A stretch of 64,000 bases of DNA from Candidatus Gastranaerophilales bacterium (GCA_944322785.1 CALUPW010000003.1:1-64000), one strand, 5' to 3'. Counted from the stretch's first letter, positions 9,133-18,010 are shown. The notes: generated by a model from the sequence alone, not told the origin. Numbers and translations are program-made.

Positions 9133-9198
9133 CTATTTCTTTATTTAGAGATTTTGAAACAAGTTCAGAATGACATATTGAATTAACGGCATTGATAG

Positions 9199-9218
9199 AC
9201 TCTGACTTTCGTCAGAGT
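9199..9218. repeat. palindromic repeat element (hairpin 3)
   Basis: ACTCTGAC / GTCAGAGT with a TTTC loop, preceded by ATTGATAG and followed by GACGG, as in hairpin 1. Related to 45600-45619 and 49782-49801, which use ATTCTGAC / GTCAGAAT. Confidence 0.75.
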
Positions 9219-9255
9219 GACGGAATGAGGGGCTTAGCATCCGGCTACTTTCGTC

Positions 9256-9277
9256 ACTCCGGCCCCCGAGCCGGAGT
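9256..9277. repeat. palindromic repeat element (hairpin 4)
   Basis: ACTCCGGC / GCCGGAGT with loop CCCCGA. The same 22-bp unit occurs at 45552-45573 with two loop changes. Confidence 0.8.
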
Positions 9278-9296
9278 CTGTTTTTATCAACATTGA

Positions 9297-9378
9297 TAGA
9301 TTCCGGATCACCAGGTAGGGGCATAAAATCTCGTTTCGACTCCCTCTCAACGGATTTTGCAGCCAGTACGGAATGACG
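9297..9378. repeat. 82-bp dispersed repeat, copy 1
   Basis: Runs from TAGATTCCGGATCACCAGG to CCAGTACGGAATGACG and matches 49579-49660 over 82 bases with four differences by my alignment. Its ends are ATTCCGG and CGGAAT, so it is a longer member of the same palindromic family with a 60-bp insert. It lies in the 3' part of the broken small gene at 9145-9538 (minus strand). Confidence 0.9.
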
Positions 9379-9608
9379 TTTCATTTTTTCGTAAAATTCT
9401 TCAAGACATGTATTTTTAAGAGGCTTTGGACTTAAATTGTCCTTGTCCTCTGAATGACCTAAGTCTAAACCGCAGCAGGAGCCTGTTTTACGGGTTGCCC
9501 CCCCCCCCCTGAAATTCAGTCATATCAATAGTTTTCACCTTATACCTCCTGTAAAAATTAATAACAACTCCTTTTATATTTTAAATGATTATCAAAATAA
9601 ATGCAACC

Positions 9609-9637
9609 TTGCCCGTGATATTTTTGGGTGGTATAAT
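9609..9637 (+). promoter_or_regulatory. promoter of sensor kinase gene, leaderless type
   Basis: TTGCCC (9609-9614), a 17-nt spacer, then a perfect TATAAT (9632-9637). Exactly 6 nt separate the -10 from the ATG at 9644, so transcription should begin at or next to the start codon. There is no Shine-Dalgarno sequence. Confidence 0.75.
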
Positions 9638-9643
9638 TTTTGT

Positions 9644-11443
9644 ATGAGTAATAGAGTGAGCTTAACAACGCAAAACAGATTAATTGTATCAGGACTTATT
9701 TTAAGCACTGTTCTTATTGTGTTAATCGCAATTTTTGCAATCTTTAATATTCAAAAAAAACTTAATGACGGCTACAAAAGTTTCGGTCAGGTGATTTCAA
9801 AAATTCTGGCAATCGAAAGCATGGAAATTACAAGAGGATTAAACAGCGAAAAAACAAGAGAAACTTTAAAATCTCATTCCGACAGCATACTAAAAAGCCA
9901 CAATGATATTGTTTTGATTGAATTTAGAGATAAAAACGGAAATGTTATATATTCAGGTAAAAATGAAACTCTTAAAAACCCGAAACGTGCAAGCATAACT
10001 GTAACTTCCCCGCTTGAAATCTCAAATAAAAACGGTTCCGCTCAAATCGGCTCTGTTACGGTAGCTCTTTCAGGAAGTATCATAAATCAAATATCTTCAA
10101 CAACAAGAGCCTCTCTTTTGTTTGTTTTTACGATTGCATGGGTCGTTTTTGCCTTTGTAATCCTTATCAACACATATTTGATTACAAGAGAACTCAGAAT
10201 TTTGCAAACAGGTGTAAAAAAGATTTCAACAGGCGAATTCGGATACAAAATTGAAGATCAGGATGTTTCAACAGAAGTAAAAGAATTGTTTGATGAATTT
10301 AATGACATGTCAAACAGACTTCACCTTTATGAAGAACAAAATATTGAACAACTTACGCTTGAAAAAAATAAACTTGAAGCTGTTTTAATGAGTATAGCAA
10401 ACGGTGTTGTTGTATGTGACAACAATGATAAAGTCGTTCTTGTAAACAATCATGCACAAAAATTGCTTGAGGTAAACGAAGAAAAATTATTGAATACAGA
10501 AATTCAGCAGTATGTAGACACAGACGGCAATTTCTGTTTCAAAGATAAAATCGAGCAGTTTAAAGATACACCGCTTGAAATTATTGAATCAAAGCCGATT
10601 GATTTTAACATAACTGTTGATAAAAGAGTTATCAAATCTATAATTTCACCGATGTTTACAAGAAATAAGGATTATGTCGGATATATTATCGTACTGATAG
10701 ATGTAACCAAAGAAACTGAAATGGAACAAATGAGAACACATTTTATCTCAAACGTTTCTCATGAATTGAGGACACCTGTTACAGTTCTTAGAAGCTACAT
10801 TGATACTCTATACAACTACGGAAATGAATTTGACTATGAAACACAAAAAGAATTTATAGGTACAATCAATCAGGAAATTATCAGACTTAACCGTATGGTA
10901 AATGACATTCTTGATTTTTCAAAACTTGAGGCTGACGTAAAACTTGAAAAAGAGCCTGTAAATCTTGTTCGTTTAATTGAAGAATGCATAAATCAGGTTT
11001 CCGTGTTAACGCAGGAACACAACATAAAAGTCGAAGTTTCCAAAGATAATGAAATTCCTGATGTTGAACTTAATTATGACAGTATTGAACGTGCATTTAC
11101 AAATTATATGTCAAATGCAATAAAATATTCACCTGAAAACGGCACAATAAAAGTTAAAATATCAAATCACGGAAACTGCGAGGTTGAAGTTACGGTGACA
11201 GACGAAGGCTGCGGGATTTCGCCCGAGCATCAAAAAAAGATTTTTGACAGATTTTACAGAGTCGAAAATAACACGCATACGATAAAAGGCACCGGATTAG
11301 GCTTAAACCTTGTTAAAACAACTATTGAAAAACATCATGGCGGAAAAGTTTTTGTACAATCAGAAGAAGGCAAAGGCTCAACTTTCGGATTTATAATTCC
11401 TGTAAAAGCTGTTGAAACAACGGGTGAAATAACGCTTTGTTAA
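9644..11443 (+). CDS. membrane sensor histidine kinase (PhoR/WalK type)
   Basis: The 599-residue protein has TM1 at about 13-35, an extracytoplasmic sensor region to about 155, TM2 at about 157-180, a HAMP linker (about 180-232), a PAS domain (about 242-360), the HisKA dimerisation domain with phospho-acceptor H373 in SHELRTP, and a HATPase domain. The last shows an N-box with N491 (SNAIKYSPENG), DEGCGIS and GTGLGLNLV. The order matches PhoR/WalK-type kinases. No response regulator lies beside it, so it is an orphan in this window. The promoter leaves essentially no 5' untranslated region. The downstream exported unknown starts 15 nt later and is likely cotranscribed. Confidence 0.93.
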   Translation: MSNRVSLTTQNRLIVSGLILSTVLIVLIAIFAIFNIQKKLNDGYKSFGQVISKILAIESMEITRGLNSEKTRETLKSHSDSILKSHNDIVLIEFRDKNGNVIYSGKNETLKNPKRASITVTSPLEISNKNGSAQIGSVTVALSGSIINQISSTTRASLLFVFTIAWVVFAFVILINTYLITRELRILQTGVKKISTGEFGYKIEDQDVSTEVKELFDEFNDMSNRLHLYEEQNIEQLTLEKNKLEAVLMSIANGVVVCDNNDKVVLVNNHAQKLLEVNEEKLLNTEIQQYVDTDGNFCFKDKIEQFKDTPLEIIESKPIDFNITVDKRVIKSIISPMFTRNKDYVGYIIVLIDVTKETEMEQMRTHFISNVSHELRTPVTVLRSYIDTLYNYGNEFDYETQKEFIGTINQEIIRLNRMVNDILDFSKLEADVKLEKEPVNLVRLIEECINQVSVLTQEHNIKVEVSKDNEIPDVELNYDSIERAFTNYMSNAIKYSPENGTIKVKISNHGNCEVEVTVTDEGCGISPEHQKKIFDRFYRVENNTHTIKGTGLGLNLVKTTIEKHHGGKVFVQSEEGKGSTFGFIIPVKAVETTGEITLC

Positions 11444-11458
11444 TCTAAAAGAGGCTTA

Positions 11459-12211
11459 ATGGATCAGATTGATTTAAAAGAATTGAGAATTATCAGCTAT
11501 ATAGCGCTTGTAATAGTTATTTTAATGTTTGTTAATTCTTTTTTGGGCGATATATCATTCAGACTAACTTATATAAATGCAAAAGTAACAGAAACCACTT
11601 CAAAAATTCTTGATGCTAAAAATAATTATCCTGTACAACAAGATATTCCGGAAAAAGAACAGGAATTTATAAAAGTAAGAACTCAAAAAGGTAAAAATTA
11701 TGCGATAAAGACAATGGCTGATTATTCAATAACAGGTCTTGTTGTTGCTACAAATACCAATTTCTTTTTGCGTGATGTTATGAGAACACAATTTGATGAA
11801 GTCTGTCTTATGGATATCGGGCTTGTATGGGGCGATATAGCAGATAAAAAATACGTAAAAAAGCACCTTCGATTTAAATCAACAAAAACCTTAGGTCAGG
11901 CAAGACAACTTTCTGTCAGAACTCCGGATTATGAAGCAATGCCTTACAAATGGGGGTATGTCGGCGGACACATGTCGCATACACACCTTATTCCAGCAAG
12001 CGTTAATGTAATGAGTGCTCTTTTAAAAATAAAAAAATATGATGTTGTAAAACTTGACGGATATCTTGTTGATATTTATACGGACAAAGGTAATATCGTT
12101 GCCCGAACAAGTCTTTCCAGAACCGATACAAACGCACAAAGCAGAGGTTACGGTGCATGTGAAGATATGTATGTTACACAGGTTCAAATCGGAAATAAAA
12201 TTTACAGATAA
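11459..12211 (+). CDS. membrane-anchored conserved protein of unknown function
   Basis: 250 residues with one N-terminal transmembrane segment (about 11-29) and an extracytoplasmic body. The C-terminal half carries a pattern I recognise from a widespread uncharacterised family: LVWGDIADKK, then HTHLIPAS, then a beta-rich end with SLSRTD and GACEDMYV. The related proteins I recall have no assigned function. It begins 15 nt after the histidine kinase, so it may be part of the same signalling unit. The only ribosome-binding candidate is AAGAGGC. Confidence 0.7.
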   Translation: MDQIDLKELRIISYIALVIVILMFVNSFLGDISFRLTYINAKVTETTSKILDAKNNYPVQQDIPEKEQEFIKVRTQKGKNYAIKTMADYSITGLVVATNTNFFLRDVMRTQFDEVCLMDIGLVWGDIADKKYVKKHLRFKSTKTLGQARQLSVRTPDYEAMPYKWGYVGGHMSHTHLIPASVNVMSALLKIKKYDVVKLDGYLVDIYTDKGNIVARTSLSRTDTNAQSRGYGACEDMYVTQVQIGNKIYR

Positions 12212-12268
12212 CCCGCAAATTTTTATTTTTACATTTTTTGTATTATTGTACAAAATTTAGGAGGTAAT

Positions 12269-12631
12269 ATGAAAAATATTTCTATTTTAGATGCAAACAT
12301 CAATATTTTTAGAAATGAAATGGCTAAAGCTGCAAGAAAATACAAAGATGTTGCAGAAATTATGGTTTTTGAACAGGGATTAAGAGGTGACGTTGATAAC
12401 CAATTTGTAAGAAAAATTTTACCTGATTATTTTGATAAAACAGGTAACCTTACAGAAACAGGCAGACAGGGACTTAAAGATTTAATCGCTGACATGTTTT
12501 CAAAAAAAACTTCTCCCGAAAAAGTTAGTGTTCAAAAATTCTTTCAGGAATTTTACAAACCAATTAAAGTTGATTTAAAAAATATTGATTTCAGCTTTCT
12601 TGATAATCCCTTTAAGAGAATAAACCGTTAA
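12269..12631 (+). CDS. small unknown protein
   Basis: 120 residues, mostly helical and charged, with no signal peptide or transmembrane segment and no family I recognise. A strong TTTAGGAGG ribosome binding site sits 6 nt before the ATG, and CCCGCAAAT...TACATT upstream may be its own promoter, so it is very likely expressed. Its 3' end overlaps the converging TPR gene by 20 nt, so there is no room for a terminator between them. Confidence 0.75.
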   Translation: MKNISILDANINIFRNEMAKAARKYKDVAEIMVFEQGLRGDVDNQFVRKILPDYFDKTGNLTETGRQGLKDLIADMFSKKTSPEKVSVQKFFQEFYKPIKVDLKNIDFSFLDNPFKRINR

Positions 12632-14207
12632 TCTTGTCGATTATATCCTGCGGGTCAATTTCTCCTGTAACTTTATTTATATCTTGAGCTATTTGATAAA
12701 GTTTTGCTGCCTCAATCTTGTCGCCTGTAATTGTTATTGCACGGGCAAGGTTAAAGTGGGCAAGTGCATAATTCGGGTTGCACTCAATTGATTTTTTAAA
12801 CAGGTCAATAGCTTTTTTGACACGTCCTAAATCATCAAGGTAAATTACGCCGAGGTTGTTGTATGCAATATCATAATTCGGATCGTACTCTATCGCCATT
12901 TCATACTCTTTAATAGCTTCATCCAAATCACCTTTGCCCCAGTATAAAAATCCTAAATTACAATGAATTTTGGCATTTTTGGGATCCAAATCCAATGCGT
13001 TTCTATATACCGCAAGTGCATTGTTATAATCCTCTTTATCATAAAATGCACTCCCTAAATTGATATAAATATCAATATCTTCCGGTGTCAGAAGATATGC
13101 ACTTTGATAAGAACCAATTGCTGCATTCAAATCTTTTTTAGACTCCTGATATACAAATCCAAGAGTTTGATTTATAATACTTGTCCATTGTTTTCTTGGA
13201 TTTAAAGTAACAGCTGTTTGAAAATGCGAAATGGCACCTTCAATGTCGCCTTTAATATAAAGAATATTTGCCAGATTTGAATGAACATCCGGCATATTCG
13301 GCATAATTTGAATTAATTTTTCATAAACATCAACAGCACTGTCATAATCTCCCAGCTCTTCATACGCCTGACAGAGATGTCTGTAAGCCTGAACATTTAA
13401 ACAATCAAGCCATATTGCCATTTTGTATTCTGTTATAGCATCTTCAAACCTGCCCAGACTTCTGTATATATCTCCAAGCAGACAGTACAACGGAACAAAT
13501 CCCGGAGCTTTTTCAATTGCATTGATATAAATATCAATTGCGTTATCTACCCCTTTTGTGTGCACCATATAAAAACCTTTTGTCAAAATAGGAAAGAATT
13601 TGAAATAGGAAATTGTTTTCATAACATTGGAAACTGCCTGTGAATCCAGAGGAAGCGTTAATAAAGAGAGAATAAACTCCCACTTTGATTTTGCAAAATT
13701 CTTAAATGATCTGAATGAAGAAAGAGTATATAAATTTGACAAAAGAAAATGTGCGCAGGAATTTCTTAAAGGTTTATATTTTATAGCCTTTTTAGCGTTT
13801 AATGAAGCTTCAAGAAATCTTGCCTTTTTAGTATAAGTTTCAGCCAGAAGATAATAGGCATCAGCGTATTTTTCATTTTTTGAAATCGCCATATCAAGAT
13901 AATTCACGGCTTTATCTAATTCCCCTTTGTGAAAATGTGCACGACCTATTTTATAGTAAATTTCTGCGGAATCAATATATGTTTCCAGTGCTCTTTGATA
14001 TTCAGTTATTGCTTCATCAATATATTGTGAGGAATTGTAAATATCAAGATGCCATGCTAGGTACAAATCACCTAATCGAAGATGTAAATCCGCATTTGTG
14101 GGGTCATCCTGCAAACCTGACTGACATAATTCAATTGCACTTTTAACATTACCGGTTTTGTACTCTTTATTAATTTTCTTTTCCAAGATTTTTGTGTCTG
14201 TTGCCAT
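12612..14207 (-). CDS. tetratricopeptide repeat protein
   Basis: 531 residues built almost entirely of TPR units. Repeats such as AEIYYKIGRAHFHKGELDKA, DIYINLGSAFYDKEDYNNAL and IHCNLGFLYWGKGDLDEA show the 34-residue spacing and the W/L-G-Y-A-P consensus. About a dozen repeats can be counted. There is no signal peptide or membrane segment, so it is a cytoplasmic scaffold or protein-interaction partner. The stretch at about residues 155-220, between two blocks of repeats, is less regular and rich in F, S and K. It faces the LeuA-type gene divergently. Confidence 0.92.
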   Translation of the reverse strand: MATDTKILEKKINKEYKTGNVKSAIELCQSGLQDDPTNADLHLRLGDLYLAWHLDIYNSSQYIDEAITEYQRALETYIDSAEIYYKIGRAHFHKGELDKAVNYLDMAISKNEKYADAYYLLAETYTKKARFLEASLNAKKAIKYKPLRNSCAHFLLSNLYTLSSFRSFKNFAKSKWEFILSLLTLPLDSQAVSNVMKTISYFKFFPILTKGFYMVHTKGVDNAIDIYINAIEKAPGFVPLYCLLGDIYRSLGRFEDAITEYKMAIWLDCLNVQAYRHLCQAYEELGDYDSAVDVYEKLIQIMPNMPDVHSNLANILYIKGDIEGAISHFQTAVTLNPRKQWTSIINQTLGFVYQESKKDLNAAIGSYQSAYLLTPEDIDIYINLGSAFYDKEDYNNALAVYRNALDLDPKNAKIHCNLGFLYWGKGDLDEAIKEYEMAIEYDPNYDIAYNNLGVIYLDDLGRVKKAIDLFKKSIECNPNYALAHFNLARAITITGDKIEAAKLYQIAQDINKVTGEIDPQDIIDKINGLFS

Positions 14208-14298
14208 AATACTTTCTTAAAACCAAGCCTGTACTGTTTATAATATTTATTTTAATTAATATTATATAAAAAAGCAAGTTGTTTAGATATATTTAGTG

Positions 14299-14304
14299 TA
14301 TAAT
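14299..14304 (+). promoter_or_regulatory. -10 box upstream of the LeuA-type gene
   Basis: A perfect TATAAT lies 23 nt before the ATG at 14328, with ACAGGGG as ribosome binding site between them. I see no good -35 box at the usual distance. Confidence 0.5.
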
Positions 14305-14327
14305 ATTGAAAAAACAGGGGTATTTTT

Positions 14328-15632
14328 ATGAATAGAATTTATTTTGTTGACGTCACAAACAGAGATGGGGTTCAAACTTCAAGACTCGGACTTGCAAAAC
14401 TACAAAAAACGATTATTAATCTTATGCTTGACGATATGGGAATAACTCAATCCGAATTCGGTTTTCCGACAACAAGACACGAGATTAATTATTTGAACGG
14501 GAACCTTGAACTGGTTGAACGGAATGTAATAACAAAAACAAAACTTTCCGGCTGGATGAGAGGAATAGCAGAAGATGTTGAACTTTCATTTAAAAATGTC
14601 CCGAAACTCAAAAACCTGAATCTTTCGCAATCCACATCCGAACAGATGATTAACGGCAAATATTTAGGCAAAAAGACTCCGCAGGATATTTTAAATATGA
14701 CGTGTGAAGCTGTTGAATGCGCAGTTTCAAAAGGTGCTGAAATAATCGGCGTAAATGCGGAAGATGCATCAAGAAGCGATATTGAATTTTTAATTAAATA
14801 TGCAACCGAAGCTAAAAAATGCGGCGCTCATCGTTTCAGATACTGCGATACCCTCGGATACGAAGACCCTAAGACGACTTATGACAGAATTTACAGCATT
14901 GCAAAAGCAACAGAAATGCCGGTTGAACTTCATTTTCATAATGATTTGGGTATGGCGGCGGCATGTTCGGTTATGGGGGCAAAAGCTGCAATTGATGCAG
15001 GTGTTGACGCCTATATAAATACTGCAATCAACGGAATGGGAGAACGTGCGGGAAATGCAGATCTTGCATCCTGTCTTCTCGCCGTATTAAAGTCCGCAGG
15101 ATTTAAAAATAAATACAAAATTGATGAAAATATTGATTTAAGCAAAATATGGAAACTTGCAAAATATACAGCTTATGCTTTCCGAGTTCCGATACCAATA
15201 AATCAGCCGGCTGTCGGCGACAACGCATTTGCACATGAATCCGGCATACATGCAGACGGGGCCTTAAAAGACCGCCGGAATTATGAACTTTATGATTTTG
15301 AAGAACTCGGACGGGGAGAACCGGAAATTATTGAAACCGGCAGAATGATTACCACCGGCGAATATGGCGGGATTAAAGGTTTCAGAAATGTTTATGAAAA
15401 TCTTGAACTTGAATTTAAGGATGAACATGAAGCCCGTAACATTCTTGAACTTGCCAGATATGCAAACGTTCATACGCAACAGCCGCTGACAGACAGTGAA
15501 CTCCGATTTATTTATTATTATCCTGAAATTGCGGCAAAAATCATGACAGTTTCGCCTTATTATGAACCTGCGGGCGCAATTAAAGAACGTGTGGATGCAC
15601 ATCTGCTTACTATGCCGCACAAAATAGTTTAA
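14328..15632 (+). CDS. LeuA/homocitrate synthase family acyltransferase
   Basis: Enzymes of this family condense acetyl-CoA with a 2-oxo acid (2-isopropylmalate, homocitrate or citramalate synthase). The 434-residue protein has the TIM-barrel signatures: NRDGVQ at 11-16 near the N-terminus, the metal ligands H202 and H204 in HFHND, NGMGERAGNADL and ESGIHADG. It is about 80 residues shorter than full-length LeuA and lacks a clear leucine-sensing C-terminal domain, which fits homocitrate-synthase-like or short isopropylmalate synthases. A LeuC-type gene follows 1 kb downstream, so both probably act in one chain-elongation pathway. Which substrate is used cannot be read from the sequence. Confidence 0.85.
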   Translation: MNRIYFVDVTNRDGVQTSRLGLAKLQKTIINLMLDDMGITQSEFGFPTTRHEINYLNGNLELVERNVITKTKLSGWMRGIAEDVELSFKNVPKLKNLNLSQSTSEQMINGKYLGKKTPQDILNMTCEAVECAVSKGAEIIGVNAEDASRSDIEFLIKYATEAKKCGAHRFRYCDTLGYEDPKTTYDRIYSIAKATEMPVELHFHNDLGMAAACSVMGAKAAIDAGVDAYINTAINGMGERAGNADLASCLLAVLKSAGFKNKYKIDENIDLSKIWKLAKYTAYAFRVPIPINQPAVGDNAFAHESGIHADGALKDRRNYELYDFEELGRGEPEIIETGRMITTGEYGGIKGFRNVYENLELEFKDEHEARNILELARYANVHTQQPLTDSELRFIYYYPEIAAKIMTVSPYYEPAGAIKERVDAHLLTMPHKIV

Positions 15633-15718
15633 ATTTCATGTAAATAATTCTTAATAAATACGCAAAAATTATGTTTCAAGGATATTAATACAACATTGAA
15701 ACTAAAAGGAGACACTTT

Positions 15719-16645
15719 ATGAATATTCAGGCAATTTCATCAATAAATTTTAGAGGAAATTCTACAAAATACGAAAAACCCTCTAAAAAACAAACTATAT
15801 TAACGAATTTGGAAAACCAACCGCAAATCGACAGAAAAAGACTTGCTAATGCAATGAAAGCTCTTGCTCTGAGTTCCGCTATAGTTTTTACACCCGCAAT
15901 GATTTCATGCGGAAAAGATGAAATTATTGAAGACTGCGACCACCCAAACCATATTAATCCTCCGTTTCCGGTTGACAGCACAGATAATGTAGTTGATACC
16001 GTATATACAGGAATTACATATCAAACTCCGGCTATTGAAATGAGAAGATATAAAGTATCAGATAGGGACACTTCATATTTTGGCAGCGTAACATTTTCAC
16101 CGGCAATAGTCCATATTCCTTATAATGCTCATAAATCCTCCGAACTCCAAACTGTTATGAAATTTATTGACATTTTAGGTTTGAATTCAAAAACTCTAAA
16201 TAAGGAATATACCCCGACAAAATCATTTGATTACAATATGGTGCCCGCTCAGCTGACATGGCTTAATGAAAAATCCGGCACAGTTAATCAATTGAAATAC
16301 AACGGATATGACAGTCAGGATAAACTTGTAAAAATGGATTTGATTTCTATTCCGGAAAAAGGCAACCCTGTTGAACGCCAGCTTCAGATGATTGTTGCGG
16401 GAAATGATAAATTGCTTGTTTACGTATATGATAAAGAGGGACAAAATAAATACACTGAACAATTATACACTCTTGACAACGACACGATAACACAATTCAA
16501 CATTAACGAAAACAATAATTTTGAAAAAGTCTGCGAATATTCAAAAGGTAGAAACGGAAAAACTGTTTCCGCAACAGACAATAACGGAAATGAATTTAAT
16601 CTTGCAAACTTTGATGTTTTAACAGCAATATCCGAAGAAAAATAA
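15719..16645 (+). CDS. probable lipoprotein with N-terminal F-R-G segment
   Basis: 308 residues. Unusually, a 40-residue hydrophilic N-terminus comes first, starting MNIQAISSINFRGN (F11-R12-G13), and only then a hydrophobic signal-like stretch ending AMISC (about 44-64). C64 could be a lipidated cysteine: MIS-C is close to a lipobox. The rest is a beta-rich body with no family I know. A strong AAAAGGAG ribosome binding site precedes ATG 15719, so the long N-terminus looks real and is not a misplaced start. The F-x-G segment recurs at the N-termini of six other proteins here. It sits between the LeuA- and LeuC-type genes without obvious connection to them. Confidence 0.7.
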   Translation: MNIQAISSINFRGNSTKYEKPSKKQTILTNLENQPQIDRKRLANAMKALALSSAIVFTPAMISCGKDEIIEDCDHPNHINPPFPVDSTDNVVDTVYTGITYQTPAIEMRRYKVSDRDTSYFGSVTFSPAIVHIPYNAHKSSELQTVMKFIDILGLNSKTLNKEYTPTKSFDYNMVPAQLTWLNEKSGTVNQLKYNGYDSQDKLVKMDLISIPEKGNPVERQLQMIVAGNDKLLVYVYDKEGQNKYTEQLYTLDNDTITQFNINENNNFEKVCEYSKGRNGKTVSATDNNGNEFNLANFDVLTAISEEK

Positions 16646-16650
16646 TCATG

Positions 16651-16678
16651 TTTAACAAATATCTTTTTATGCTAAAAT
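16651..16678 (+). promoter_or_regulatory. promoter of LeuC-type gene
   Basis: TTTAAC, a 16-nt spacer, then TAAAAT preceded by TGC, an extended -10. It lies 19 nt before the ATG at 16698; AAAAAGGAG is the ribosome binding site. Confidence 0.55.
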
Positions 16679-16697
16679 ATAGCAAAAAGGAGTTAAC

Positions 16698-17939
16698 ATG
16701 GGGCAAACATTAGCAGAAAAAATAATATCCGAACATGCAGGACATAACGTAAAAGCAGGAGAACTGGTTATTGCAAACGTTGATGTCTGTGCTGTTCAAG
16801 ACGGAACCGGTCCGCTTACCGTACAGGAATTCAAAAAACTCGGAAAAGATAAATTAAACAATCCTGAACGTACAATTTTGTTCATTGACCATGCATCGCC
16901 AAGCCCCAGAAAAGAACTTTCAAATACACACACAGTTTTAAGAGAATTTGCAAAAGAATACGGAGCTGTTCTTTCTGATGTAGGCGCCGGAGTATGCCAC
17001 CAGAGATTGATTGAAAGCTATGTTAATCCGTGCGAAATACTTGTTGGTGCGGATTCGCATACATGTACATCAGGTGCACTCGGAGCTTTTGCAACAGGCA
17101 TGGGTTCTACTGATATTGCGGTTGCCATGGCGCTCGGAAAAACGTGGCTAAAAGTTCCGCAAACATATAAAATTGAAGTATGCGGGAAATTTAATAAAGG
17201 AATTTGCTCAAAAGATTTAATGCTTCATTTGATAGGCCTTATCGGTGCAGACGGTGCAACTTATAAAGCTCTTGAATTTTGCGGTGACACAATCGAAAAT
17301 ATGGAAATGTCAGAAAGGTTTACTCTGGCAAATATGGCTGTTGAAGCAGGGGCAAAAGCCGGACTTTTTGTGGCCGATGAAAAAACAAAACAGTATTTAA
17401 AAGCCCATGGACGTGAAGACAAATTCCGCTTTATAAAACCTGACAGTGATGCCGTTTATGAACGCATAATAAAAATTAAGGCGGAAGACATAAAACATAC
17501 AGTTTCCTGTCCGCACACAGTTGATAACACAAAAACAGTTGATGAACTTAAAAAAATAAAAGTCAATCAGGTATTTATAGGCACATGTACAAATGGACGA
17601 ATTGAAGATTTACGAATTGCCGCAGATATTTTGAAAGGTAAAAAAGCACATCCTGATGTGCGGCTTTTGATTTGTCCCGCATCAAAAGAAGTTTATTTAA
17701 AAGCACTTGAGGAAGGTCTTATAAAGATTTTTGTTGATGCAAATGCAGCAATTCTTCCTCCCGGCTGCGGGCCATGTGTCGGTGTTCATGCTGGCACTCT
17801 TGCTGACGGTGAAGTCTGCCTTGCTACTCAAAACAGAAATTTTCAGGGGCGTATGGGCAACACCAAAGGATTTATATATCTTGCATCACCTTACGTTGCG
17901 GCATACACCGCAGTTAACGGATATATTTCAGCCGAATAA
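16698..17939 (+). CDS. leuC: 3-isopropylmalate dehydratase / homoaconitase large subunit (LeuC type)
   Basis: The large subunit of the 4Fe-4S hydro-lyase that isomerises 2-isopropylmalate or homocitrate. The 413-residue length matches the short archaeal-type LeuC/HacA group. The cluster ligands are C297 in GTCTNGR and C357/C360 in PPGCGPC, and the substrate-binding end NRNFQGRMGN is intact. No small-subunit (LeuD) gene lies next to it, so the partner must be elsewhere. Together with the LeuA-type gene upstream it suggests leucine, lysine-type or citramalate-type 2-oxoacid elongation. The symbol is by family; the true substrate is not shown. Confidence 0.88.
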   Translation: MGQTLAEKIISEHAGHNVKAGELVIANVDVCAVQDGTGPLTVQEFKKLGKDKLNNPERTILFIDHASPSPRKELSNTHTVLREFAKEYGAVLSDVGAGVCHQRLIESYVNPCEILVGADSHTCTSGALGAFATGMGSTDIAVAMALGKTWLKVPQTYKIEVCGKFNKGICSKDLMLHLIGLIGADGATYKALEFCGDTIENMEMSERFTLANMAVEAGAKAGLFVADEKTKQYLKAHGREDKFRFIKPDSDAVYERIIKIKAEDIKHTVSCPHTVDNTKTVDELKKIKVNQVFIGTCTNGRIEDLRIAADILKGKKAHPDVRLLICPASKEVYLKALEEGLIKIFVDANAAILPPGCGPCVGVHAGTLADGEVCLATQNRNFQGRMGNTKGFIYLASPYVAAYTAVNGYISAE

Positions 17940-18010
17940 TTATAATTATTCATTAAAAAAGATAACCCGTTTACTATAAGCATTTGCGCAAACAATTTCG
18001 GACAAATATT

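Larger units (their letters stand above)
9145..9538 (-). pseudogene. small double-glycine-leader gene, out of frame at a 12-base C/G tract
   Basis: On the minus strand, AGGAGG precedes GTG 9538. The first codons read (M)KTIDMTEFQGG, which resembles the double-glycine leader of exported bacteriocin-like peptides. A run of 12 G (plus strand C 9498-9509) follows. As assembled, the frame ends soon after as GGGGNP-stop. Removing one G (or adding two) opens a frame that continues ATRKTGSCCGLDLGHSEDKD and then to FYEKMK, plainly protein-like. After that it runs into the 82-bp repeat and stops at 9145. With 13 G the product would be a third, short peptide. This is either phase variation by slipped-strand mispairing or a homopolymer assembly error. 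No transporter gene is nearby. Function unknown. Confidence 0.6.

Noticed and set aside
9145-9384. 79-codon minus-strand open frame from ATG 9384 as a separate gene
   Set aside because: No ribosome binding site; it is the tail of the frame of the double-glycine gene, mostly made of translated palindromic repeats.
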